The notes beneath the pieces are model-generated. The model was not told the origin of the DNA. It did not search any database and was given only the letters and a program-made list of their open reading frames with translations. Positions 47,881-58,224 of a stretch of 64,000 nucleotides of DNA are shown here, piece after piece. Where the stretch lies: positions 1,979,623 through 2,043,622 of the forward strand of contig JAFCMP010000334.1 in NCBI GenBank assembly GCA_017506865.1, given 5' to 3'. Source of the stretch: Tribonema minus (lineage: Eukaryota; Sar; Xanthophyceae; Tribonematales; Tribonemataceae). Made by a program: the position numbers and the translations under genes. The first letter of the stretch is position 1. Every line of letters begins with the position of its first letter.

Positions 47881-48971
47881 GTTGGGCAGCAGCGTGGTGG
47901 TGCCTCTTTGGCGGCATGTGAAGTTTCGGAGGCGGTGACGCTCCCGTCCCTGAACTTCAACCAGGAACCCAACTGTAGTATTGAACAAGTTCAGCTCTGC
48001 ATGCGCATAGGTAGCTGCATAGGGAAACCTACGGCTAAGCGCTTCTGTCAGAAGCGCTATTGTCAAGTTACTTTCAAAAGCATCCACGGGGGGGGGCAAT
48101 ATCATCCCACATGCAGTGCCACATGATATGCTGATGCTGCAGATGCAGGTGCGCAACTGCATACATGCAAGGCATCAAGCGATAATGATAAATATATGCA
48201 CAGGATACAGGGTGCGAAGCAAATAAGAGGGAAAGGAGGGTGCCATGCTGAACATCCATCACATTCTGAGAACTGCCGCCAAATTTGGAGCTGATGCGAA
48301 GTCTTCTGCTTGCTTGCATGGCGGAGAGCACTGGTGCCCGTGCCCGCATGTGTTGTCTCCTAACCTTGATACAAAAAACGATGCGCACATCTGTTGTGGC
48401 CACCCACGAAGTCCGCCTCCAGCCTCTGCCTCTGCTGCAAGAAGCTGCCGTGTATGTGTGCTGACAGGCGTTTGTGAAGCTGGCGCAGCGCTGCCGCAAG
48501 GTGTCACAGCACCCTCGTGGCGTGCGGCGTTGCCGTGCCTGCTCCTGAGCGATGACATCATGTGCATGGGCAGCAGCGCCACTTGCACCTACCCTACAAA
48601 CCACGTCCACCACCAATGCCGCTGAGCGCGCACTGGGCGAGACGAGTCGCGCGTCCGTGGTACGCGTACGCTGCGGTGCGTGCGACCGACCCTTGTGGAT
48701 AGGACTCTGCTGTTGCTGCTGCTGAATGAAGGCTGCCGCTACTGCCATGGCTGCCACTGCTGCTGCCGCGCTGCCGCTGCTGATGATGATGCTGCTCTGC
48801 TGCTGATGATGCTGCTCTGCCGCTGCTGTACACAGGCACGCGCCTCATCGCGTCCGCCGTCAGAGCACCACAGCAGCAGCGCTGCTGCTGTCGCCGTGTG
48901 CCTGTCCTGTACATAACCGTGAACCGGCGCGATCCTGTTCGCTTTTCGCGCCGCTGCCCCCCCCTCTCCGC
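47881..48971. other. Spacer upstream of lyase, with trinucleotide-rich DNA
   Basis: A 1091-base spacer between the lyase start and the carrier stop, both on the minus strand. It should contain the lyase promoter and the carrier 3' UTR. From about 48709 to 48830 it is dense in GCTGCT/GATGAT trinucleotides. A run of nine G lies at 48089-48097. Frames crossing it have no domain. The open frame upstream of the lyase ATG continues to about 48162, so a longer N-terminus cannot be ruled out. Confidence 0.5.
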
Positions 48972-51534
48972 TCACTTGCGCACGCCCAGCGCGCCCTTCA
49001 CGGCATCGTACAGCAGCAGCTGCACCATCACCACGGCGCTGACATGTATCACGCGCGCCCCCCCGCCACGGAACAGCCCGCCCGGCCCCAGATCCATGGC
49101 GATGCGCACCATGTCCACGACCCCCCCGCCGCCGCCGCTGCTGCGCCCCTTGGAGTTCACAGCGCTCAGCAGCGTGTCCCCCGGCTGCGACGCGAGCGAC
49201 GCCAGCACGCCCGCCGCGAGCGCGCACCCGACGCGCGTCGCCAGCACCACCGCCTCGCTGGCGCCGCCGCCACTTGCCGCCGCTGCAGCGCCCGCCGCCG
49301 CCCCCTTGAGCAGCTCGAACGACACGAGCTGCGTCACCGTGTACGGCACCTGCTTGCAGAGGAGCGCGGGGAGGCCCGCGAAGAGCGCGCCGACGCCGCC
49401 GCGCGCCGCCAGCAGCGCGAGGCTGCGCCCGAGCGCGCGCCCGCGGTACGCCGCGTCGGAGACCATGCGGATGCGCGCGGCCTCCATGGGCGCGAGCGCG
49501 CACGAGCCGACCACGTCCGCTGCGGCGCTCGCTGCGACGAGCGCGAGGAGGGGCGGGAGGGCGCGCGCCGCCACGGGCTTGAGGGCCTCGTAGCAGCCGA
49601 ACTGGAGTGCCGGGGGGAGGAGAGGGGGGAGGGGGGGGGGGGTTGGCTGCTGACTCGGTGAAAGGGTGGACGGCGATGCAAAGGGTGTGGTGACGGTAGC
49701 AACAGAGCCATGGAGAAACAGGGTGGTCGGTGACAGTGACAGATGGCGTGTGTCAGCTCGAGCCAGCACGGCTGTGCGTGAGGTTGCACCAATGCTGGCC
49801 ATTGCTGCATGCAAATTGTAGAAACCATCTCTACTGACAGCATGTCAAATGTCAACGCTCAGTTCCAGAAAGGTTGCCTGCGCGCTGGTGAGAAATGACT
49901 CCACAGAGGCCCCTCAGTCTGCACTTTGCACATCCACCCCTGTTGCCAAGCCTTGCATGTGAACCGCACACTCCCCCCCCCCTCTATAGGGACAGAAACC
50001 AGACCGGGGTACAACACAGCGCTTCTGATCCACGCGAGCACAGCGCCGCTGCCAGCACCCACCTTCAACGCTCCTTGCAATGCATACCCCACCAGCGTTG
50101 CCCCCGTGCCGCTGAGCAGCCGCGCAGGCCCTCCGTCCCTGAGTATCTGACTGAGCGCGTCCAGTGCGCCTCTGTACTGGTCAGGCGCACACTGGAGGCT
50201 TGTCTGAAAGGTCCAGGGCGCAGACAGTTACAGAGTGTGCTGTGAGATGAGTTGGCGAGCCGCTGCGCAGTGTTGCACATTGCTGCTGGCGGTGTCACCG
50301 CAGGGCTACCTTCACCTCATCTCACTGAAGGTATACAGACACACAAAGCTGTTTAAATCAGATAGCGGTTGCAAAGGACACTACAGAAGCGCGCGAGCTC
50401 GAGCACACACATCCTGGAAAACACTGTGACAACATCATGAGCTACCTAGAATTGGTACTCACGCTCTCACACAGCGCACAATCGAGTTGTGCACCAGGCC
50501 GCAAATCATGCAGAACGCAGCATCTGCCATACATGATAATCTACACTTTTTAGTATATCTCTGGCAGGCAACCATTGTCTGCTGCTAGACACCAGCAAGC
50601 TCAAGTTTTGGAAGCGAGCTGCCCCGGGAACAAAATCATATCGATAAACGAGGCTCCCAGGTTGAGTGCCACAACCGCTGCCGCGCATAATGAGGACGCA
50701 CCTTCACAACATCAATTGGCACTGTCGCAGTGTGCGACGCGCTACAACACACAGCGCCAGCCAGAAAAGAGCGCCAGTGCCGCCGCACAATGCCGCTGCC
50801 CGGCACGCTCACTGCTCCCAGCGCCGCCGCCAGCACCAGCGCCCCTGCTCCTGGCAACGCTATATGTTCCGGCTCCTGCAGTTGCTGTTGCTGCTCCTCC
50901 CTGGGCTCGACCACTGCATACGGCAGCGGCAGTGGAGAGTTGTCAGGATCCTCGATGTATGCAGCCAGGCGCTGCTGAGAAGGCGACAGCTGCTTCTTGG
51001 GCTCCAACTCCTGGCCTTCAGGCAGGAACGACCCAGGAATGGGTGCTTCGTCCTTTCCTTCCTCCGTGATCCCCGCCTCGGTTTCGCCGTCGGTGTCCGA
51101 TGGCGCATCCTCGACAGCAAACGCTTCTTCCGAGAAGTCTGTGGCGGATTCAGCGCCATCAGCTAGAGCATCAAATACGCCGTCCTCCTTCTGCTGTTGC
51201 TGGTTCTTCCTGATCTGCAAGCTACACACCGACAAGGAAGGAATATTGGCGGCAACCGGCAAAGGCAGTCGGACAAGTGTAAGAAATGGAGGGGTAGTCT
51301 CAAGTGCCGGCGCTTGTGCAAAGCTTGTATAGCGCAAGCACAATAGCGCAGAAGTCAGATGCGGCATCATCTGAAGCTGGTCAACCAGCGGCATAGCACG
51401 TCCGGAGCATCAATTCAGGATATACAGGACAAACCTCACCTTGGAATCTCGTGAAGCACAGGAGCGTGGGCTACAGCCGCTCTGGCAGAGTCGATGAGCG
51501 CCAGCAGAAGCAGCAGTATTCCGCCTTGGCGCAT
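48972..51534 (-). CDS. Phosphate-carrier-like SLC25 protein with signal peptide
   Basis: Exons high to low: 51440-51534, 50702-51221, 50063-50203 and 48972-49601; phases 2,0,0; 1386 bases, 461 residues. Three carrier repeats are visible. Repeat 1 has SHTATVPIDVVK, then GATLVGYALQGALKFGCYEALK, the latter close to the GYSMQG.CKFGFYE block of phosphate carriers. Repeat 2 has GSCALAPMEAARIRM. Repeat 3 has ASLASQPGDTLLSAVN, close to SQPADSVLSKIN of mitochondrial phosphate carriers. The protein starts MRQGGILLLLLALIDSARA, a textbook secretory signal. About 170 residues follow that are acidic and glutamine-rich (EEAFAVEDAPSDTDGETEAG), ahead of the carrier fold. SLC25 proteins normally lack cleavable ER signals, so targeting to a plastid or endomembrane is possible. 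The likely substrate is phosphate, by homology only. Confidence 0.87.
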
Positions 51535-51827
51535 GGTGATACTCCACGCTATGGGTAATCCCAGAAGTGGCGGCGATGTCCTTCGTTGCTGCTTCAAGCA
51601 AGAGAGATTCTCAAAGGCTGCTGTTGAACTATAGCTGTGTGCATCGGCGGTCGGTATGCAGTTAAGAGCCCAGGGGTGCAGACGAGCTAGGACGGCTATA
51701 ACTGTCTTGCTGGTAAAGCCCTCTATGAGCTGTCACCGGTGTGTGCAGTCACATCAACTTTCAGCGAGACCCTCAGGAGCGGTTGAGCGGTGACTCACAC
51801 AGTCTTTACAGCTTGCACAGCCTGAGC
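51535..51827. promoter_or_regulatory. Divergent spacer, carrier and NDC1-like gene
   Basis: Only 293 bases separate the two start codons, so the promoters probably overlap. Both proteins carry N-terminal signal sequences, so co-regulation as organelle genes is possible. No motif was recognised with confidence. Confidence 0.55.
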
Positions 51828-54290
51828 ATGGTCCGACAATGGCTGTGCTGTGTGCTGGCAGCAGCAGCGGCGGCGAGGAGCTCAGCCTTTGCGTTGCACG
51901 GCGCAAGCAAGTGCAGGCTGACGAACACTGCAACAGCTCGCGTGAGCAGTACGAAGGCATGCCGCATGTCGTCAGAAGCGCCAACTAGCGCCTCCGTCTA
52001 TGCTGCGCAAGCTAAAGCTGCGCAAAAGCCCAGGAAGGAGATATGCATAGTGGGGGGAGGATTCGGCGGGCTGTACACGGCACTGCGGCTGGCGAAGCTG
52101 CCATGGGGGAATGACACACCGCACATCACCCTAATCGACAAGAGGGATAAGTTTGTGTTCCTACCTCTCTTGTACGATCTGGCAGGTGAGAAATGAAGAG
52201 CACATGTTGTGATCTTCTAACTGATGCATGAGATCAGTACAAGGATTTCAGCAGGCAAGCAAGCACTCCTCGATTGTTGGGTTCAGAAATGCAGATTCTG
52301 CATTGCAACACTTGATACTAAAGTCTTTGCAGACAAGCTGGTGAGCAGGTGCACTGCCTCTCTTGCTGAGTGACAATTCGTCAAGAATGGAAACTCCACG
52401 CATATATAGGAATGACCCGGTGGCATCTGGGTCACCCCCTTCAGACCGCGATGCAACTTCTTGCATCCGTTACTTTTTTATTGAAAGCGAGCTTGAGTGC
52501 CATGCAGCCCACATTCGTCGACGTTGGTGGCTGCTTTTGCTGTTCACAACTAGCCTGTGCATGTGGGTTGCTCAAAAATCATGAATGTAGCCGTGCACCA
52601 GTTCTGATAGTTGATGAGCCCGCTCGTCGCCTTCATCAAACATGCAGCTGCCTATAATTTGGTGTTTGACAGCCCGTCCACATGGCTTGCAGCGAGGAAC
52701 AAAAAGTGCATGATGCAGTTGTGACACTGGCATGTATGCGCATCTCACGCCCTACTGAGCGGTGTGGAATTCAATAATTCTTTTCATGTGCAGCATGCCC
52801 GAGGAGTTCACTCAGCGTCCACGCTGCCTGGCCTACCACGGTTCCTGACGCATTGCGGCGCATCTCCGTAACTGCCATGCTAGTTCACATGGAGTGTGCG
52901 CAGAGCCTCCACAGCACTAGCTCCACGTCTCACAAACCCTCCACACCATGCTTTATCGCAAGTTCCATCACTGCCATGGCAGTCAACCACATGGGTAGCA
53001 CTGCAGCTACATGTACACTCATCTCAGCGGTCAGCCCCCCCTCACCCATGCAACCCCCTCCCCCCCTTAGCCGGCTACGCGGACCTCGGCGAAGTCGCCC
53101 CCACCTTCAAGTCCCTCCTCGAGGGCACGGGCATCTCCTTCGTCCAGGCATCCGTCACCGCCATCGACCTGCCCTCCAAGTCCATCGCCGTCGCTGGCGC
53201 CCTGTGCGACGACCTGAACGGCACCGCCCTCTGCGACGCCGCCGACGAGACGCGCGACCTGCCCTACGACGACCTCATCATCGCGCTCGGTGCGGAGCCG
53301 GTGCCGGACCTCGTGGAGGGCGCGCGCGAGCACGCCCTCCCCTTCTACACGGTGGAGGACGCGTACCGGCTGCAGCTCGCCCTGCGCGCGCTGCGCGCGC
53401 GCAGCGATGACGCGCCCGCCGACGTCGTCGTCGTGGGCGGCTCGCTGTGCGGCGTCGAGATCGCCGCGACAATCGCCGGCGTCCTCGACAGCGCGCGCAT
53501 CACCATGGTCACGCGCGCGCCCGAGCTGCTGAGCGCCGCCGCGCCCGCGAACCGCGCCGCCGGCGCCGCCAAGATGCGCGCGCTCGGCGTCGACGTGCGC
53601 ACCGCCACCAGCGTCGAGAGCGTCGCCGCCGGCGCCATCGCCGTGCGCGCGCGCGACGGCGGCGCCAACGGCGAGGCCGGCGCGGACGACGCGGAGACGC
53701 TGCGCGCGGATTTAATTGTGTGGACGGCGGGGTCGCGGCCGAATGGCCTGCTGCGCGGCGTGGAGGGGCTGTCGCTGGACGCGCGCGGGCGCGTGCGCGT
53801 GAGCGCGACGCTCGCCGCGGACGGGCTCGACAGCGTCTACTGCCTCGGCGACGCGGCGGCCGTTGACGGCGCTGACGGCGTCCCCGCCACTGCGCAGGCC
53901 GCCATGCAGCAGAGCGATTATGTGGCGTGGAACGTGTGGGCGGCGGCGACGGCGGCGGCGGCTGCGGAGGGGGGGGAGGAGGGGGGGGCGGCGGCGCGGC
54001 GGCGGCAGCGCGCGCCGCTGCCGTTCCGGTACATGGACCTCGGGCAGATGGTGTCGCTGGGCGCCGCGGATGGCACCATGAGCGCGCTGGGGGAGCGCGT
54101 GACGCTGCGCGGACCGGCGGCGGCGGCGGCGCGGCGCGCGGTGTACGCGCTGCGCATGCCGACGGCGCCGCAGCGCGCGGCGGCGGCGGCGTCGATCGCG
54201 GTCAACACGGCGGCCAAGGCGTCGTCGCTGCTGCTGGACATGGGGCTAAGCGTGCTGGACAAGCTGATGGACAAGCGGGAGCAGCGGTAG
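51828..54290 (+). CDS. NDC1: Type II NAD(P)H dehydrogenase, NDC1-like
   Basis: Flavoprotein that passes electrons from NAD(P)H to quinone without proton pumping; plant NDC1 acts on plastid quinones. Exons 51828-52185 and 53071-54290, phase 1; 1578 bases, 525 residues. The FAD-binding fold begins ICIVGGGFGGLYTALRL (residues 76-81 are GGGFGG). A second dinucleotide fold has VVVVGGSLCGVEIAATIAG (about 238-256). YDLAAGYADLGEVAP spans the splice junction and matches YEL.SGE...WEIAP of the family. GDAAAVDG and PFRYMDLGQMVSLG follow. The tail GPAAAAARRAVYALRMPT matches the NDC1-specific GPIGHAARKLAYLIRLPT. The N-terminus MVRQWLCCVLAAAAAARSSAFAL looks like an ER signal followed by a plastid transit motif. 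Exon 2 is extremely GC-rich. Confidence 0.9.
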
Positions 54291-54824
54291 CGCTGCGCGA
54301 GAGCCGCGGCTGCGGGGGCGGGAGGAGGAGCGCTTGCGGTTGCATCCTATACATATGTATGTATGACGTAATATAGCATCACAGTTTTGGGACTGGAAGT
54401 GATGACAAGAGTGGAACTTGTTGTTGCTGTTCTGCTGCAGCACGTCATGTACTTCACATGGAAGGATGCTGCATCGCAGATGCTGCCTCGGTCTGGTGCG
54501 CCATGGGACTGTCGCTCCGTCAACATGAGTGCCTGCGCTTGTCTCAAAGGGAATGTGGGCAGCACTGTTGTGAGCGCGCATTCAGTCACCATACCGTGGC
54601 AGCCGAGCCAACGAAAGCCGATGATTCCCTGTGTGCATCAACATTGGCCATGCGATTGTCATTGCCGCTGCGCTGAAGCAGGCAATGTGTCAGCGGTGCA
54701 CACACTGCCTTACTGCTCAGCATTTACATGTACTTTTATGTCTTCATGCACCTGAACACTATCAATACTTGTAAGTAACAGCCATGCAATTGATGTGCAC
54801 TCTTATGTAGAATCCTAACAGGAA
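54291..54824. other. Spacer downstream of NDC1-like gene
   Basis: A 534-base spacer between the NDC1-like stop and the left edge of the LINE remnant. It holds the NDC1-like 3' UTR. A 74-codon plus frame across 54387-54755 is hydrophobic at its start but has no recognised domain. The true 5' edge of the LINE may lie within this stretch. Confidence 0.5.
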
Positions 54825-57352
54825 ATGAATCAAAAGTTGTCATCACTTCATGAGCTGCAACTGCTGCAGCAGCTGGGCGTTCAGCTAGTGGGGGATACGG
54901 ATGAAAATCAGAACCGTGGAGCTGTGTTGCTGGGGGTGCCGGTGGGCCACAGCAGCTTTGTGGACGCATGGCTGCGCAGGGAAGCGGGTGCAGGCGGGGC
55001 AGGGGCTCGATTTGCAGAGCGATGCGCGCGCCTGACATCTCCGAGGGCTATGTTCAGGTTACTGCGCTACTGCGTGGTGCCTCGCATGACGTACTGCCTG
55101 CGCACCATTCCCACTACGCAGACAGCGCCAGCCGCCAAGGAGTGGGATCGGGTCACGCAGTGGGTGCTTGAGCACTCAATGAGCCTGCAGCCACCAGGCC
55201 AGACCTGGCGCCAGTTTGAGCAAAGTGGGGCCCCTACTTCCATCTGGCAGCGCACGGCCCAGCCTTACAGCAAGCGCGACTCCCAACACGGCATGGCGGC
55301 CTTGGCATTACCAGCGCCTGCGACATCGCTGATGCTGCGTATGTGGCGGGCACGTTGCAAGCGCTGCAACCAGCACTCTCTGGATGGGCGGGGGTGCTGC
55401 AGCAGGCGGCTCCTCAAGCGGCTGCAGACAACGCTGCTGAGGATGCGGCAACACAAGCGGCACCGGCAGCAGCGGCAGCAGCACCCGCACCAGCAGCATC
55501 AGCAGCGGCAATTGTTACAGAGGCAGCGGCGGTTGCCAGTGGAGGCGCAACCGCTCCGGCAGCGGCAACTGCATCAGCGGCTGGCCGCGCTTATGGCGCA
55601 GCCATTCCGGCAACACACGACGCAGCTGCCGCTGGATCAGGGGCCGCGGCGGCAGCACAGGCGGCACCAGCGGCAGCAGCAGCAGCGGCGGCGCACGGCG
55701 CAACTACTCCGGCGGCAGCAGCAGCAGCGGCAGCAGCAGCTGCTCCAGCATCAGAGGCTGCTGCAGCAGCGGCAGCACATGTTGCACCTCAAGTGGCCTC
55801 GGCGGCATCACTAACTGCAGCATCAACAGCAGCGGCTGCGGGCATAGGCAACACAGCTGCTACAGGCCCTACTAGCCTAAGGGCTGCTGCAGCACCTACA
55901 ACAGGAGCAGCGTCGGCAGGCGGCGCCGCAACCGTGCCGGCTGCGACAGCGGCAATGGCGGTGGCAGCGGCCAATGCGGCAGGTGCTGCACCAACACCTG
56001 CGGCAGCAGCAACACCACTGGCAGCAGCAGCAACGGCAGGCGGCGCAGCTGCAGCACCAGCGCACGCAGCAGCGGCAGCCGTCAATGCAGGCGCTGCGCG
56101 TTCCACACCAGCAATGCTACAAGGCGCAGCAGCAGCAGAGGTGGCGCGCCTGCCCCTCATGCGGACGATCGCCACAGCTGCCACATCTCTACGTGCAGCA
56201 ACAGGTGACAAGCTGGAACATATACTGCCACCAGCGCTAACGCCACTGCAGCAGCAACCACCTACGCAGCAGCCGCCGCTGCGGCCGACAGCAGGTGGTG
56301 GCACTGGTGCGGATGCTGCTTGCGTACTTGACGCCAGTGCTCTGCAGTTGCAGTGTAGCCTGAAGCGCCCCAATCAGAGTGCGCTTGCAGATGCCTTCGC
56401 TACCGAGCTTGCAGATAAGGTGGAGGCGGACCTGCAACAGCTGCCGCAGGGCACGCAACGCACGCAAGCACTTGCTCGATTCCGGTCGCAGCGCCACATG
56501 CACTCGATCGGCATGGCATTCCTCAACGAGCCCATGTACTCCACAACGGCTTCGTTCGATGGCCTATCCTGGCAGCTGGCCGTCAAACGATCCTGGCAGC
56601 TGGCCGTCAAACGCGCCATCGGAGTAGAGGAGCAGACGGCAGGCTGCAAGCTGTGCGGGAAGTCGCCGGGCGGCACCCTGCATGCACGGCTGTGTCAAGC
56701 GCCACGCGTCAAGGCGCACGACACCATCGTCCACAATAGCGTCAAGAGGGCCACGCAGCGCATCCTGCGGCAATACCTCAAAACGGGACTGGTGGACGAG
56801 GACTACACGACGTTTCTGGGGTCCGCCGGGCCGCCGGGGAGTCGCAGGATGGACATCGTGCTGCCTGCCGACGCCTTCCCGGTGACCGGCTACGACGACC
56901 CGACACGCCACCTACCGCTCATGGTGGACGTTACCTGCTTCGAGGCACAGGTGGCGTCGCGGGCGGCGAAGGCTGCAGCAGACCCCGAGCGATGCTGCCG
57001 CGACCAAGAGGCCGCCAAGACTACCCACTATTCTGGTCATTATGATCAGAATTGCTACAAACTTGCCACTTTGGCAATAGGGTCATTTGGCAGCATCGGG
57101 GAGCAGGGGCGGAAGCTGCTGGAGGCTGTGGCGACGGAGTATGCCAGCAGGATGTCAGTGCCCGGAGGAGCGCGCCCTAAAGCTCTCAAGGGCATCACCC
57201 TGGCGCGCTTACGCTCGGCACTGTCGGCAGCGCTCCACATGGCGTACTCTGGCCGTGTCATGACACACATGGCAGAATCCAGGGGGGGGGGGCACATGGA
57301 GGAGGACGTAGGGGAGGACCCCGAGATGCCATTTGGCGGCGGCGGCGTTTGA
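54825..57352 (+). mobile_element. LINE (non-LTR retrotransposon), 5'-truncated
   Basis: The first part (54825-55340) encodes a reverse-transcriptase thumb-like region (GAVLLGVPVGHSSFVDAWLRR, SPRAMFRLLRYCVVPRMTYCLR). The second part (55343-57352) is in another frame. It has a long alanine-rich stretch (about 55420-56150), a CCHC finger CKLCGKSPGGTLHARLC (about 56643-56700) and then a restriction-like endonuclease pattern (RRMDIVLPAD, LMVDVTCFE). Finger followed by endonuclease is the C-terminal order of R2/CRE-type LINEs. The fingers and palm with the YxDD motif are absent, so it is 5'-truncated, as is usual for LINEs, and at least one frameshift separates the two parts. No clear poly(A) tail or target-site duplication was found; TAATAAAAAG lies at about 57451. 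It cannot move on its own. Confidence 0.75.
56567..56614 (+). repeat. 24-base in-frame tandem duplication in the LINE
   Basis: Two copies of TCCTGGCAGCTGGCCGTCAA-ACG(A/C) sit head to tail, coding SWQLAVKR twice. It is probably a recent local duplication, because the copies barely differ. Confidence 0.9.
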
Positions 57353-57651
57353 GTGGTTGTTGTTGCGACACTTTCAGACTGTCATACGACATGTAGATTC
57401 CTTACAGCTAGATGCCAATCATCTGGGCTTTTTCGCGCCCTGAGCGAGAATTAATAAAAAGTACATGTCCTGCCAGGTGATTTAAGGCTGAGCATACTTG
57501 ATGGCAAGCACGAGGGTGCAGTTCAACACTCAGAAGTAATGATGCTGCAGTTCTGACTTCCTAAATCATGTTGCAACCTTGTCGATCACACAGGCACTGA
57601 TAAAGGCAAACCTCCTCTAATAGGACTTCTTGTCGCCGTCTTGCTCATCAG
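57353..57651. other. Spacer after the LINE
   Basis: About 300 bases following the LINE stop; probably includes the LINE 3' UTR (TAATAAAAAG at about 57451). Nothing else was recognised. Confidence 0.45.
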
Positions 57652-58224
57652 GGCAACAACAGAGTTCTTGGCGGAGTACATCAAGCAACTGCATGTAAAG
57701 GGACATGCAGGTATATCATGCCATTACATGTGAATGAACACAGATGACCTCGAAGTATAAACTGCGCAGGCACACCACCTCATCATCACATCACATCATA
57801 CTTCAAGTATGTACAAATGCCCGAATGTGATGTATTTACATAGATTTGTGGCATGATGAGCCTCCATGGCAGACACGCCTGCCACAGACAGCCAATCTGC
57901 TCAGCTATACAGAGCTGGCTGCAAATTGTGATGGCCACTACAGAGCTGGCCACACACCACACAGACTTTGGCCACTGACACAAACTTCAAGTAGTAGTGT
58001 AGACACCGCATCCGGTGCACACCACATGCACACTCTGTGCTTCAGAGCTAGACGGCCAGGAGGCATCATACTTATAAAAAGAACTGCCCTTGCAGGAGCA
58101 GCAACAGCCCTTCAGGATGTGCCACGCACACCAGAAGAGGGGCATCGCCGCTGCAGTGCAGCAACACTTGAAGTTGCGTAGGGGCGTCACCGCCCTTCCA
58201 TCACCAGGGATCGCGGACTGTTGA
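57652..58224 (+). CDS. Candidate 3' end of a small plus-strand gene
   Basis: Two exon-like pieces join in phase 0. The first, 57652-57694, follows a TCATCAG acceptor, reads ATTEFLAEYIKQLH and ends at GTAAAG. The second, 58096-58224, follows CCTTGCAG and reads EQQQPFRMCHAHQKRG, AAAVQQHLKLRRGV, ending IADC and TGA. The sequence looks helical and charged like a real protein, but no domain is recognised. The upstream exon (phase 2) was not found and may have been displaced by the LINE. The last 24 bases overlap the stop region of the minus-strand coiled-coil gene. It could be chance. Confidence 0.28.

Noticed and set aside
52896-53070. Upstream extension of the NDC1-like exon 2 frame (MRRASTALAP...)
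   Set aside because: It is intron sequence before the CCCCCCTTAG acceptor; joining exon 1 at 52185 restores the conserved YDLAAGYADLGEVAP stretch.
54825-57352. Interpretation of the alanine-rich frame as a host structural gene
   Set aside because: Its C-terminal third has the CCHC finger and restriction-like endonuclease order of R2/CRE-type LINEs, and the upstream frame has a reverse-transcriptase thumb.
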